Shown: positions 18,551 to 27,519, numbered from the stretch's first letter. The stretch: 64,000 nt of DNA from Cytophagaceae bacterium (GCA_016722655.1 JADKIR010000004.1:2418001-2482000), one strand, 5' to 3'. Numbers and translations: made by a program. Notes: generated from the letters alone by a model not told the origin.

Positions 18551-21500
18551 ATGAAAAAAACAGAAAAACATATAGTAACCCTGGATGGCAATGAAGCCGC
18601 CGCCTATGTAGCCTACAGGGTCAATGAGGTGTGTGCCATCTACCCAATCACACCCTCGTCAACCATGGCTGAGCTCGCTGATGAATGGGCGGCCCAAAAA
18701 ACTAAAAATATTTGGGGCAACGTGCCGGATATCGTAGAAATGCAAAGTGAAGCAGGTGCGGCGGGTACCGTCCATGGAGCATTGCAAACGGGCTCATTGA
18801 CCACCACATTTACGGCATCTCAGGGGCTTATGCTCATGTTGCCTAATATGTACAAAATCGCTGGAGAGCTTACTTCTGCTGTTTTCCACGTGGCTGCAAG
18901 GTCATTGGCGGCACAGGGTTTGTCGATTTTTGGTGACCACCAGGACGTAATGGCAGCCCGCAGTACGGGTTTTGCGATGCTATCAGGTGCTTCGGTGCAG
19001 GAAGCCCACGACATGTCGCTTATCGCACAGGCCACTACACTAAGAGCACGTATTCCTTTTATACATTTCTTTGACGGTTTCCGTACTTCACACGAAGTAA
19101 GCAAAATAGAGTTTCTGACCGATGAGCAAATCAAGTCGATGATCAATGACGATTTGGTAATTGCCCACCGAAACCGTGGACTCAACCCCGACAAACCGTT
19201 TATCCGTGGTACCGCACAAAACCCCGACGTTTATTTTCAGGGTCGCGAAACTGTAAATCCTTATTACGCAGCAGTGCCGGGGATTTTGGTTGAAGAAATG
19301 GAGAAGTTTGCAAAAATGACCGGCAGACAATATGCTCCGGTTAGATATTTTGGTGACCCCAATGCCGAAAATGTGATTATTTTGATGGGTTCGGGCGTAG
19401 AAACGGCCGCTGAAACTACAGAATATCTCAACAAATTCGGAGAGAAAACAGGGGTGATTCAAATTTGCCTGTACAGACCTTTTCCAAGCGAATATTTAAT
19501 TAATACTTTACCAAAAAATCTCAAAAATCTCGCTGTACTTGACCGTACCAAAGAACCCGGTGCCAGTGGTGAGCCACTTTATCAGGACGTGATGATAAGT
19601 CTGATGGAAGCTCTTAATGCTGGTTCTCTGGCAGCTATGCCAAGAGTTATCGGTGGACGTTACGGGCTTTCTTCCAAAGAATTCACCCCGGCAATGGTCA
19701 AAGCGGTTTTTGATAACCTCAAATCCTCTTCACCAAAAAATCACTTTACCGTAGGTATCACCGACGACGTAGGCATGACCAGCCTTACAGTGGATCCGTT
19801 CTTTAAATTAGACGAGTCAAGCTGGACACAAGCCCTATTCTTCGGTCTTGGTGCCGACGGAACAGTAGGTGCCAACAAAAACTCCATCAAGATCATTGGT
19901 GAAAACACCGAAATGTATGCTCAGGGGTATTTTGTTTATGATTCCAAAAAATCTGGTGCCAAAACAGTCTCTCACCTTAGGTTTGGTCACAGTCCCATCA
20001 AGGCTCCGTATCTGATCACCGAGGCCGACTTTATCGCCTGCCATCAGTACAATTTTGTTGAGAAAGAAGAAATGCTGCATATGGCCAAGCCGGGTGCTAC
20101 TTTCCTGCTCAACAGCCCTTTTGGTAAAGACGATATTTGGGAAAAACTGCCTATAAGAGTTCAGAAAGTAATCAAAGAGAAAGAACTCAAGTTTTACGTG
20201 ATTGATGCCACCGAAGTAGCCCTGAAAACAGGTATGGCGGGTCGTATCAATACCATTATGCAAACTTGTTTCTTTGAGCTTTCAGGCGTATTGCCTCCTG
20301 AGCAGGCTATCAAAGAAATCAAAAAAGCCATCGAAAAGACCTACTACAAAAAAGGTCAGGCAGTGGTAGATAAAAACTTCGTGGCAGTAGATCAGACATT
20401 GGCCAACTTGTTTGAGGTTACAATACCTGATGCCCTCAATGGCACCAACCTCAAAGGCTTCAGAATTCCTGAGTCTGCACCTGAGTTTGTAAGAAATGTA
20501 ACTCAGAAAATGATCCTGGGTCTGGGTGACGACATCCCTGTAAGTGCACTGCCGGTAGATGGAACCTATCCTAACGGCACCACCAAATACGAAAAACGGA
20601 ATGTTTCAGACCTCGTGGCTGTATGGGAACCCGATGCCTGTATCCAGTGTGGTAACTGCTCATTTGTATGCCCTCATGCAGTAATCAGAGGCAAGTTTTT
20701 CCATATCGAAAACATGGAAACCGCTCCTGAAGGCTTCAAATTCGCATCAATAAACGCCCGCGGTTTTCCTGAAACCAAATATAGCCTGCAAGTTTATCTT
20801 GAAGACTGTACCGGTTGTAACCTTTGCCATGAAGCCTGCCCTGTGCAGTTGGGTGAAGGCAAAAGAGCCATCAACCTGGGCGACAAACCCAAAGAACTCG
20901 ATCCGGAAAGAGAAGTTATTGAATTCTTCGAGAAACTTCCGATGAACGAGCGGCCGGGTGTAAACTACTCTACCGTGCATGGTGTGCAATTTCTTGAGCC
21001 AATGTTTGAGTTCTCGGGTGCGTGTGCCGGTTGTGGCGAAACCCCTTATGTAAAAGTACTTACCCAGCTCTTTGGCGACAGGCTTTTAGTAGCCAACGCC
21101 ACCGGATGCTCGAGTATATATGGTGGTAACCTGCCCACTACGCCATGGACATCTAACTCCAAAGGTCAGGGTCCGGCATGGTCCAACTCCCTGTTTGAAG
21201 ACAACGCCGAGTTTGGTCTCGGTATGCGTCTCACTGCCGACAAGCAACTGAGCATGGCTCACGAGCTGCTCGAAAAACTCCGCCCTGAAATCGGCGACAA
21301 GCTGGTTGATGAGCTCATGCATGCACCTCAAAAACTTGAAAGTGAAATAGCTACACAAAGACATCGTGTGGCTGCACTCAAAGCTTTGTTACATAAAATC
21401 GAACAACCTGAAGCCAAACACCTGCTGTCGGTGGCCGACCAGCTCGTTCACCGCAGCGTGTGGCTGATTGGGGGTGATGGCTGGGCCTATGACATCGGCT

Positions 21501-22129
21501 CCGGTGGTCTTGACCACGTATTGTCAACGGGTCGTAACATCAATGTGCTCGTGCTTGATACTGAGGTGTATTCCAACACCGGCGGACAAAGCTCTAAAGC
21601 AACACCAACGGCCGCTTCGGCTAAGTTTGCTGCTGCTGGTAAGCGGGTTGGTAAAAAAGACCTTGCCATGCAGGCTATTTCTTACGGAAACGTATATGTA
21701 GCTCAGATAGCCATGGGAGCCAATCCTCAGCAGACATTGCTTGCCATGCGTGAGGCCGAAGCCTATGACGGGCCGTCGATAATATTGGCCTACAGTCATT
21801 GTATCGCCCATGGTATCAATATGGAAAAAGGTCTGAATCAGCAAAAAATGGCTGTAACAAGTGGATACTGGCCGCTGATCAGATATAACCCGATGTTGAG
21901 AAAAGCTAACAGCAATCCATTCGTACTGGATTCGCCGAGGCCTACGATACCGTTTAAAGAATATGCGTATAACGAGCTCAGATACAAAGTGTTGACACAG
22001 ACTCAGCCAAAAGATGCCGAAAAACTCATCGAACTGGCTCAGGAACTGGTTACACTCCGTTGGAACAGCTACGAAGACATGGCAGGCTTCGGTGCCCACG
22101 AGTTCAGCCCGATATTCTGGAATAACTGA
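18551..22129 (+). CDS. nifJ: Pyruvate:ferredoxin (flavodoxin) oxidoreductase, single-chain
   Basis: A 1192-residue homodimer-type PFOR that oxidises pyruvate and CoA to acetyl-CoA and CO2 while reducing ferredoxin. Domain I begins DGNEAAAYVAYRVNEV with the pyruvate-binding YPITPSS loop. Two ferredoxin clusters sit at about residues 696-710 (CIQCGNCSFVCPHA) and 753-765 (CTGCNLCHEACPV). The proximal-cluster cysteines are in ACAGCGE near residue 826. The C-terminal TPP domain has GGDGWAYDIGSGGLDH near 974 and the NTGGQSSKATP loop. All expected motifs are intact and length is normal. An oxygen-sensitive PFOR in an otherwise aerobic-looking genome suggests a role under low oxygen or in anabolism (inference). 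It lies between the GltD-like and DHOD-like genes. Confidence 0.95.
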   Translation: MKKTEKHIVTLDGNEAAAYVAYRVNEVCAIYPITPSSTMAELADEWAAQKTKNIWGNVPDIVEMQSEAGAAGTVHGALQTGSLTTTFTASQGLMLMLPNMYKIAGELTSAVFHVAARSLAAQGLSIFGDHQDVMAARSTGFAMLSGASVQEAHDMSLIAQATTLRARIPFIHFFDGFRTSHEVSKIEFLTDEQIKSMINDDLVIAHRNRGLNPDKPFIRGTAQNPDVYFQGRETVNPYYAAVPGILVEEMEKFAKMTGRQYAPVRYFGDPNAENVIILMGSGVETAAETTEYLNKFGEKTGVIQICLYRPFPSEYLINTLPKNLKNLAVLDRTKEPGASGEPLYQDVMISLMEALNAGSLAAMPRVIGGRYGLSSKEFTPAMVKAVFDNLKSSSPKNHFTVGITDDVGMTSLTVDPFFKLDESSWTQALFFGLGADGTVGANKNSIKIIGENTEMYAQGYFVYDSKKSGAKTVSHLRFGHSPIKAPYLITEADFIACHQYNFVEKEEMLHMAKPGATFLLNSPFGKDDIWEKLPIRVQKVIKEKELKFYVIDATEVALKTGMAGRINTIMQTCFFELSGVLPPEQAIKEIKKAIEKTYYKKGQAVVDKNFVAVDQTLANLFEVTIPDALNGTNLKGFRIPESAPEFVRNVTQKMILGLGDDIPVSALPVDGTYPNGTTKYEKRNVSDLVAVWEPDACIQCGNCSFVCPHAVIRGKFFHIENMETAPEGFKFASINARGFPETKYSLQVYLEDCTGCNLCHEACPVQLGEGKRAINLGDKPKELDPEREVIEFFEKLPMNERPGVNYSTVHGVQFLEPMFEFSGACAGCGETPYVKVLTQLFGDRLLVANATGCSSIYGGNLPTTPWTSNSKGQGPAWSNSLFEDNAEFGLGMRLTADKQLSMAHELLEKLRPEIGDKLVDELMHAPQKLESEIATQRHRVAALKALLHKIEQPEAKHLLSVADQLVHRSVWLIGGDGWAYDIGSGGLDHVLSTGRNINVLVLDTEVYSNTGGQSSKATPTAASAKFAAAGKRVGKKDLAMQAISYGNVYVAQIAMGANPQQTLLAMREAEAYDGPSIILAYSHCIAHGINMEKGLNQQKMAVTSGYWPLIRYNPMLRKANSNPFVLDSPRPTIPFKEYAYNELRYKVLTQTQPKDAEKLIELAQELVTLRWNSYEDMAGFGAHEFSPIFWNN

Positions 22130-22533
22130 GTGTAGGTTTTCATCTGGAGGTTTTAAGATTTCAGAGGTAAATTAAGATATAGGATTTGTGGGCAGTAGGA
22201 AATTTTGAGGTGCTGTTGGAAATAAGAATTTTCAATTTAGTATGGTATAATAAAAATGAAAATTCCTTGAATGCCGGTGCAGTGTTTAGAAAAATTTCAA
22301 GTTCAATGTTTTTTCAAAGAGTACGGCCTCCAAATTTTTCGTGACACTTTGCACTGGCCGCCCTTTTTTTGCCTCGTTTTTTTGGGCGAGCAAAAAAATG
22401 AGGACCGCCGGTAGGCAACGTCAGATTGGAAATAATAAACAAAGTTTTCAATTTGGTAAATTCGGTTTAAGAACTGAATTGAGCGTTAATAATTGATTAA
22501 AATTTCAAAGAATACATTTAGTTAAAAACTAAA
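22130..22533. other. 404-bp intergenic region with a 12-bp inverted repeat
   Basis: No open frame or tRNA is visible. The one structure is an inverted repeat at 22372-22403: CCTCGTTTTTTT, an 8-base loop, then AAAAAAATGAGG, giving a long T/A stem closed by CCTC/GAGG with one G-T pair. It could be a terminator read in either direction for PFOR, or a remnant of a dispersed repeat. Confidence 0.45.
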
Positions 22534-23535
22534 ATGGCAGATTTAAGAACAAAATATCTCGGCTTAAACCTCCGCACACCGCTGGTGGTCTCAGCCAACC
22601 CTTTGAGTCAGAAAATCGACAACATCCTGCAGATGGAAGACTCCGGTGCAGGTGCTGTGGTGCTGTTCTCTCTCTTCGAAGAGCAAATCAGAAACGAGGC
22701 CGCTCATCTCGAAGAAATGTACAAATCCACCTCACAGATGTTTGCCGAGGCCTCGGGCTTCTTCCCTGAAGTGGATGATTTCGGTGTGGGTTCTTCAGAA
22801 TATCTGGAGCTCATTCACCAGGCCAAAAAACGCACCAATATGCCCATCATCGGCAGTTTGAATGGTGTTACACCCGAAGGCTGGCTGCAATATGCCAAAG
22901 AAATAGAGCAAGCCGGAGCCGACGCCCTGGAGCTCAATGTATTCTTTGTGGCCGCCAACGACACCTACACTGCCGACTATGTGGAGCAGCGGTATGTTGA
23001 TATCCTGACCGAGCTCAAAAAAGACCTCAAAATACCCGTGGCTGTCAAGCTGAACCCTTACTTCTCGTCGCTGGCCAATATGGCCAAAAAACTGGAGCAA
23101 GCCGGTGCCAACGGTCTGGTGTTGTTTAACCGCTTCTATCAGCCCGATTTTGATATTTATAAGCTAAAAGTGCTCAACAACCTCGACCTCAGTCAGTCGC
23201 AGGAAATACGTCTGCCGCTGTTGTGGCTGGCCGTGTTGAGTGGCCGTACCTCGTGCTCTCTTGCAGCTACCACGGGTATCGAAAGTGCCGATGAGCTCGT
23301 GAAATACATCCTTGCCGGTGCCGACGTGGGCATGGTGGCCTCTTCGCTCTACCGTCATGGCATATCGCATATCAATATCATATTGGCTGAGCTCGAAAAC
23401 TACATGAACATAATGGGCTTCAAAGATCTGGCTGCCTTCCGTGGGCATCTGAGTCAGGCACGTGTGGCTAATCCTACTGCCTTTGAGCGTACCAACTACA
23501 TTCAGATCATCGAAGACAAAAAATACCGAATATAA
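22534..23535 (+). CDS. Dihydroorotate dehydrogenase-like flavoprotein (catalytic loop altered)
   Basis: A 333-residue TIM-barrel protein related to class 1 dihydroorotate dehydrogenase and PreA: LRTKYLGLNLRTPLVVSANP at the start, VAVKLNPY with the FMN-phosphate lysine, a glycine loop AGANGLVLFNR and the phosphate-binding ILAGADVGMVASSLYRHG. The active-site loop that normally reads ELN-x-(S/C)-C-P-N is ELNVFFVAAND, so the catalytic Cys/Ser base is missing. It also lacks the C-terminal ferredoxin domain of PreA. It is therefore unlikely to make pyrimidines and is more likely an FMN electron-transfer partner of the two genes upstream (inference). The base composition is visibly more G+C-rich than neighbours. 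A terminator follows. Confidence 0.85.
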   Translation: MADLRTKYLGLNLRTPLVVSANPLSQKIDNILQMEDSGAGAVVLFSLFEEQIRNEAAHLEEMYKSTSQMFAEASGFFPEVDDFGVGSSEYLELIHQAKKRTNMPIIGSLNGVTPEGWLQYAKEIEQAGADALELNVFFVAANDTYTADYVEQRYVDILTELKKDLKIPVAVKLNPYFSSLANMAKKLEQAGANGLVLFNRFYQPDFDIYKLKVLNNLDLSQSQEIRLPLLWLAVLSGRTSCSLAATTGIESADELVKYILAGADVGMVASSLYRHGISHINIILAELENYMNIMGFKDLAAFRGHLSQARVANPTAFERTNYIQIIEDKKYRI

Positions 23536-23566
23536 GATTTCTATCATTGGAGCAACAAACAAAGAG

Positions 23567-23591
23567 CCATCCGAAAGGGTGGTTTTTTTTT
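23567..23591 (+). terminator. Rho-independent terminator after the DHOD-like gene
   Basis: CCATCC (23567-23572), GAAA tetraloop, GGGTGG (23577-23582; one T-G pair), then nine T. Confidence 0.8.
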
Positions 23592-23649
23592 GTGGGGTTA
23601 GGTAAAAATGTTTAACTTTAGGAATAGAAATGAGGAATTTTGAAAATTG

Positions 23650-23761
23650 ATTTGGGCGTTTCCTCATAGCTCACAATTTAGTGAGCTATGAGGCCGGGCT
23701 TTTCGTTACAATCTTTTTGTTCGTTCCTCACAAAAAAGATTTTCACTACAATCCCTAACGC
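23650..23761 (-). repeat. Structured intergenic element, copy 3 (diverged)
   Basis: On the minus strand this 112-bp element opens with GCGTTAGGGATTGTAGTG (box A, 23744-23761), then a T-rich hairpin, box B TTGTAACGAAAAGCCCG (23695-23711), a perfect 13-bp stem-loop (CCTCATAGCTCAC / GTGAGCTATGAGG, 23662-23693) and closes with CGCCCAAAT (23650-23658). Boxes A, B and the closing box match the copies at 25244 and 44959, while both hairpins are unrelated in sequence. Confidence 0.7.
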
Positions 23762-23778
23762 AAGAAAACACCCAGATT

Positions 23779-24537
23779 ATGAAATCTGACCAAAAACTAT
23801 GGACCCGGGAAGAATTGATTATCGCAATCAATTTATATTTCAAAATACCGTTTGGAAGGCTTCATTCAAGGAATCCGCAGGTTATTGAATTGGCCGAATT
23901 GCTAAACAGAACTCCAGGTTCGATTGCATTTAAGCTTGTAAATTTTGCCAGTTTAGATCCAACTTTAAAACAAAAAGGAGCTGACCATACCAGTAAATTG
24001 GACAAAGAAATTTGGAATGAATTCTATACTAATTGGGATAATTTACCATTTGAAAGTGAAAAGCTCCTTGCCAATTTTCAAAATACCACTGTAGAAAATC
24101 TGAACAATATCCCAGAAGCGGATTTGCCAAAAGAAGGTATTGAAAGAGAAAGATTAGTAAAAACGAGGGTAAATCAGATTCTTTTTAGAAAGTCAATTTT
24201 AAGTGCTTATGATGGCAAATGCTGCATTACAGGAATTAGTTTGAGTGAACTTTTAGTTGCTGGCCACATTAGGCCATGGAGTTTGGATAAAGAAAATAGG
24301 ATGAATCCTGAAAATGGTTTATGCCTAAATTCACTTCACGATAAAGCATACGAAAATGGTTTAATTTCGATCACACCTGAATATAGGATTGTTGTCTCAA
24401 AAGATTTACCTAAAAATGAATCATGGGATTTTGATTACTTTCGAAAATTTGAAGGAAATGAAATCCAATTGCCTAAAAGATTTTTACCAAATCCAGAATT
24501 TTTGAAATATCATTACAATGAACGTTTCCGTAAATAA
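23779..24537 (+). CDS. HNH endonuclease domain protein (HNH_2 type)
   Basis: A 252-residue protein. The N-terminal 100 residues contain a helical TPGSIAFKLVNFASLDP region that may bind DNA. The nuclease domain lies at about 145-195: CCITGIS, the catalytic AGHIRPWS histidine, NPENGLCLN and LHDKAYENG, the HNH_2 pattern. Such proteins are often annotated as putative restriction endonucleases, but no methyltransferase or other defence gene is adjacent. It overlaps the next small gene by 20 bp. Its A/T-rich composition contrasts with the G+C-rich gene before it, and it is flanked by repeats, which fits an accessory island (inference). Confidence 0.8.
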   Translation: MKSDQKLWTREELIIAINLYFKIPFGRLHSRNPQVIELAELLNRTPGSIAFKLVNFASLDPTLKQKGADHTSKLDKEIWNEFYTNWDNLPFESEKLLANFQNTTVENLNNIPEADLPKEGIERERLVKTRVNQILFRKSILSAYDGKCCITGISLSELLVAGHIRPWSLDKENRMNPENGLCLNSLHDKAYENGLISITPEYRIVVSKDLPKNESWDFDYFRKFEGNEIQLPKRFLPNPEFLKYHYNERFRK

Positions 24538-24831
24538 AATACAATTTAATTATCTACATCGGGATTCAGGAAATTATAAAATATTTGGAGATTTGATTTT
24601 TTCGAATCCTGAAAACCTTGATATTCAAGAAATAATAGCTCTGATAAAGGAACATTTGATTGATGGACAATATTTTTATCCAGAAAATTTGGGATAAAAA
24701 GGTTTGAAGACGAACCAATAAGGTGTGAATCTGATTGGTATGAATTTGAATCAGTAGAGTTTACGGATTTAGAATCAGGTCAAAATAAGGAAATTAGTAG
24801 AATGCTTAATATGCTCCTTGATTCTGAATAA
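24518..24831 (+). pseudogene. Small hypothetical gene with a single-base frameshift
   Basis: An ATG at 24518, inside the 3' end of the HNH gene, opens a 59-codon frame (MNVSVNKIQFNYLHRDSG ... DGQYFYPENLG) that stops at 24695. In another frame the protein-like sequence continues at once (GIKRFEDEPIRCESDWYEFE ... RMLNMLLDSE) to a stop at 24829-24831. One missing base in the AAAATTTGGG run at 24684-24693 explains it and would give about 104 residues. I recall no named family. It may be a partner of the HNH nuclease because it is translationally overlapped, but that is inference. Confidence 0.6.
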
Positions 24832-24858
24832 TAATTGAACTTATTTGGCTTTTTTTAA

Positions 24859-25155
24859 TCACAAAAAAACTTGATTAACGGTTAAGTTTATCGAAACCTG
24901 AAAGTTGTTAATTACTTGATTTTTATTATTTTTTTGGAGAACTTTTAGGAAACTTATTAACCTTAATGCATCTGATTGATTTGGGACATCTGCAATACAA
25001 GCAAGCCCGCCTTCTTTTAGATGCACAAAAACTGACCAAAATGATTCTTCGCCAATCTCACATTCTTCACAAAAATCATTTTCCTTAATAATTGGATAAT
25101 ATTCAAAATCATCCCAATCACCTGAAAGCTCGTTATTGTAAATTTTTAGAAACAT
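24859..25155 (-). CDS. Small acidic hypothetical protein
   Basis: A 98-residue frame with an ATG at 25155. It reads as a compact soluble protein: MFLKIYNNELSGDWDDFEYY, two cysteines in FCEECE, an amphipathic FWSVFVHLKEGGLACIADVP strand-turn-strand, then a helix (SDALRLISFLKVLQKN) and a final beta strand. No family is recognised. It converges on the frameshifted small gene and lies beside a structured repeat, in what looks like an accessory pocket. Composition and length fit an immunity-like or orphan protein, without direct evidence for either. Confidence 0.55.
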   Translation of the reverse strand: MFLKIYNNELSGDWDDFEYYPIIKENDFCEECEIGEESFWSVFVHLKEGGLACIADVPNQSDALRLISFLKVLQKNNKNQVINNFQVSINLTVNQVFL

Positions 25156-25243
25156 TGTTATTAGATTTTGTTCTACTTTAGTAAAAATAAGATTTTTTTA
25201 ATAAAGTACAGTTCAATCTCTCAATAAAAACACAAATCCCCCA

Positions 25244-25356
25244 GCGTGAGGGATAGTAGCGAAAAGCCCGTAGTGCGGCTGGAATGTGTGTGGACGGACT
25301 TGTAGCGGATAGCCCGACGATACCACGCGATAAGCGTGGGAGCGGCACGCCCAAAT
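25244..25356 (+). repeat. Structured intergenic element, copy 1
   Basis: A 113-bp element: box A GCGTGAGGGATAGTAGCG (25244-25261), AAAAGCCCG and a G+C-rich insert, box B TTGTAGCGGATAGCCCG (25300-25316), hairpin CCACGC-GATAA-GCGTGG (25323-25339) and closing CGCCCAAAT (25348-25356). It differs from the copy at 44959 at only about four positions and has the same length. GTAGCG(R)A(W)AGCCCG occurs once in each half, so the element is a tandem of two related half-units. It lies upstream of the M1 peptidase gene. The short ORF read across it on the minus strand is not credible. Confidence 0.8.
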
Positions 25357-25451
25357 AAATAAACAAGCATTTTGGTGAAAAGAATGAGTGAATAAGCTGG
25401 TTTTTGTGGATTATTTGCTTATTTTGGTATATGATATTTTCAACAGGAAAA

Positions 25452-27383
25452 ATGAAATCGGTAGCGGTAAAGATTAGCTGGTTTTTGGGTGTGTTTTTAG
25501 GAGTTTTAGCAGCTCATGCACAGGAAAATGGAGGTTTGGATTGCTCACAGGCTAAGATACGCTCGGCACAAAATGCCCGGTTGGCGGCCAGAGCGGCGTA
25601 TCCCGGCGACACGTTGATAGATGTGACTTATGTAAAACTCGACCTTACGATAAGGCAGCAAGACAGGTATATTCTGGGTGCTGCGAAGACGATTTTTAAG
25701 GCGAAAGGCACCATAAAAGAGGTGAGCCTCGACCTCACGGGCCAACTGAAGGTATATGCGGTGATTTCGAAAGGAAGGAAACTGGCGTATAGTCAGGGCA
25801 GTAACAAAGTCAAAATTACGCTGCCAACGGTACTCAATACCGGCGGAGAGGAGACGATTGATGTATTTTATGAAGGCACCCCGCCCACCACGGCATTCGG
25901 GAGTTTTAGTTTTGGCACACATGGCACGGCAAAAGCCCCGGCAGTATGGAGCCTGAGTGAGCCATACGGTGCCCCCGACTGGTGGCCCTGCAAAGATGAC
26001 CCGGCCGACAAGATTGACAGCACGCAGGTGAGTATCACCATGGATAAGAGTTTTGTGTCGGTGTCAAACGGAATCCTTAGTGACATGATTGACAATGGTG
26101 CGGCCAATACCAGGACCTATGTATGGAAAAACAGCCATCCGATCAGCCACTATCTGGTGTCGGTGGCCTGCAGCAACTACGTTTTGTATGATTTTAACTG
26201 GCAATATGGCGGTAAAACAATGCCGGTGCTCAACTATATTTACCCCGAGTCACTTACCCAAAACCTGAAAACGCTGCTCGACCGTACGGGCGATATGCTG
26301 ACGTTTTTCTCGGATACGTTTGGCGAATACCCATTTATCAACGAAAAGTATGGACATGCCATGTGCGGCTTTGGCGGTGGCATGGAGCACCAGACGGTAA
26401 GCTCGATGGGTGGATTTTCGGAGAGCCTGATTGCTCATGAGCTGGCTCACCAGTGGTTTGGTGACAAGATTACCTGCAAAACCTGGGCGGATATCTTTAT
26501 GAATGAGGCGTTTGCGTCGTATTCGGAGGCCCTGTGGGCAGAAAAAAGAACCGGAAAGTCGGCATATATGAGTAATATCAACGGTCACATAACCCGTGCG
26601 AAAACGGTGACTGAGCCGGTGTATATCAGCAACCCTAAGGATGAGAATCTGGTATTTGACTATAATCTAACCTACGGAAAAGGGGCCGTGGTGCTGCACA
26701 TGCTGCGGGGTGTGCTGGGCGATGCGGCGTTTTTTGATGTTTTGAAGGGTTTTATGGCATCGGAACACGCCTACAAGGCTGCCACAATTAACGACTTCAG
26801 GGTGTTTGCAGAAAAGCAGTCGGGCAAGGAGTTGAAATATTTCTTTGACGAATGGGTGTATGGCACGGGATTTCCGGTGTATAAAATCAACTGGCTGTCG
26901 GCCGGAGCCAATAAGCTCAAAATAGAAGCCAGCCAGACCGGCTCCAAGCTTTTCAGGATGCCGATGGAAGTGAAGGTGGTGTATAAAGACGGAAAAGAAG
27001 AAGTGAGAATTATAGTGATAGATAAAGCCACGAATGTTTTTGAAATCAATGATTTAACCGGCGGCGAGTTGAGTGAGGTGACATTTGACCCCAATGGCTG
27101 GATCATGAAAACTATGACCGTGGGCAAATTGGAACTGCTGGGCAATGAGCCAAAAGCAGATGAAAGCTGGATATATCCCAACCCGGTAAATGATATTTTG
27201 ACAGTAAAAGTACCTGAGAATGGCCTTTATGAGCTGGAAATAAGAGATATAAGGGGAGGAAAGGTGGACTTAAGGGAGGCTACCAAAGGAAAAGTCGATG
27301 TGAGCAGAATACAGGCCGGAAAGTATTTTTTGAGGGTTTTGACTGCTGAAAGGGCTGTAAACGGGGTTTTTGTGAAGGAGTGA
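25452..27383 (+). CDS. Secreted M1-family metallopeptidase with type IX secretion C-terminal domain
   Basis: A zinc aminopeptidase of about 643 residues. I chose the ATG at 25452, preceded by AGGAAAAA, because it gives a clean signal peptide ending AAHAQ. The N-terminal beta domain (about 30-230) is followed by the catalytic domain: exopeptidase-like GFGGGMEHQT, zinc site HELAHQWFGD near residue 327 and the third ligand in NEAFASYSE 18 residues later. The last ~75 residues (YPNPVNDILTVKV ... GKYFLRVLT) form a Por/type IX sorting tail, so the protein should be exported and anchored or released at the cell surface. It is visibly G+C-richer than its neighbours. Octamer arrays follow its stop. 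Confidence 0.92.
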   Translation: MKSVAVKISWFLGVFLGVLAAHAQENGGLDCSQAKIRSAQNARLAARAAYPGDTLIDVTYVKLDLTIRQQDRYILGAAKTIFKAKGTIKEVSLDLTGQLKVYAVISKGRKLAYSQGSNKVKITLPTVLNTGGEETIDVFYEGTPPTTAFGSFSFGTHGTAKAPAVWSLSEPYGAPDWWPCKDDPADKIDSTQVSITMDKSFVSVSNGILSDMIDNGAANTRTYVWKNSHPISHYLVSVACSNYVLYDFNWQYGGKTMPVLNYIYPESLTQNLKTLLDRTGDMLTFFSDTFGEYPFINEKYGHAMCGFGGGMEHQTVSSMGGFSESLIAHELAHQWFGDKITCKTWADIFMNEAFASYSEALWAEKRTGKSAYMSNINGHITRAKTVTEPVYISNPKDENLVFDYNLTYGKGAVVLHMLRGVLGDAAFFDVLKGFMASEHAYKAATINDFRVFAEKQSGKELKYFFDEWVYGTGFPVYKINWLSAGANKLKIEASQTGSKLFRMPMEVKVVYKDGKEEVRIIVIDKATNVFEINDLTGGELSEVTFDPNGWIMKTMTVGKLELLGNEPKADESWIYPNPVNDILTVKVPENGLYELEIRDIRGGKVDLREATKGKVDVSRIQAGKYFLRVLTAERAVNGVFVKE

Positions 27384-27392
27384 TTAATTTGG

Positions 27393-27512
27393 TAATGTGT
27401 TAATGTGCTAATGAGGTAATGTGCTAATGTGCTAATGTGGTAATGTGGTAATGTGCTAATGCGGTAATGTGGTAATGTGTTAATGTGTTAATGTGCTAAT
27501 GTGTTAATTGGG
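27393..27512 (+). repeat. Tandem octamer array, TAATGTGN x 15
   Basis: Fifteen contiguous 8-bp units with consensus TAATGTG followed by C, G or T run from 27393 to 27512, starting 9 bp after the M1 peptidase stop. Three units are degenerate (TAATGAGG, TAATGCGG and the last TAATTGGG). The array is in the gene-sense orientation, as are the related arrays at 13017 and 48408. Confidence 0.9.
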
Positions 27513-27519
27513 GAGGAGA

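Noticed and set aside
21524..22099. 191-residue frame on the minus strand inside PFOR
   Set aside because: Opposite strand of a fully conserved PFOR C-terminal domain; no conserved pattern of its own.
22646..23667. Additional frames opposite or within the DHOD-like gene (71, 101 and 167 residues)
   Set aside because: All lie over conserved TIM-barrel sequence of the main frame; G+C-rich codons leave the other frames open.
25178..25366. 62-residue frame on the minus strand
   Set aside because: It is read across the structured repeat; an equivalent frame arises at 44943-45149 from the second copy, so it is a shadow of the element.
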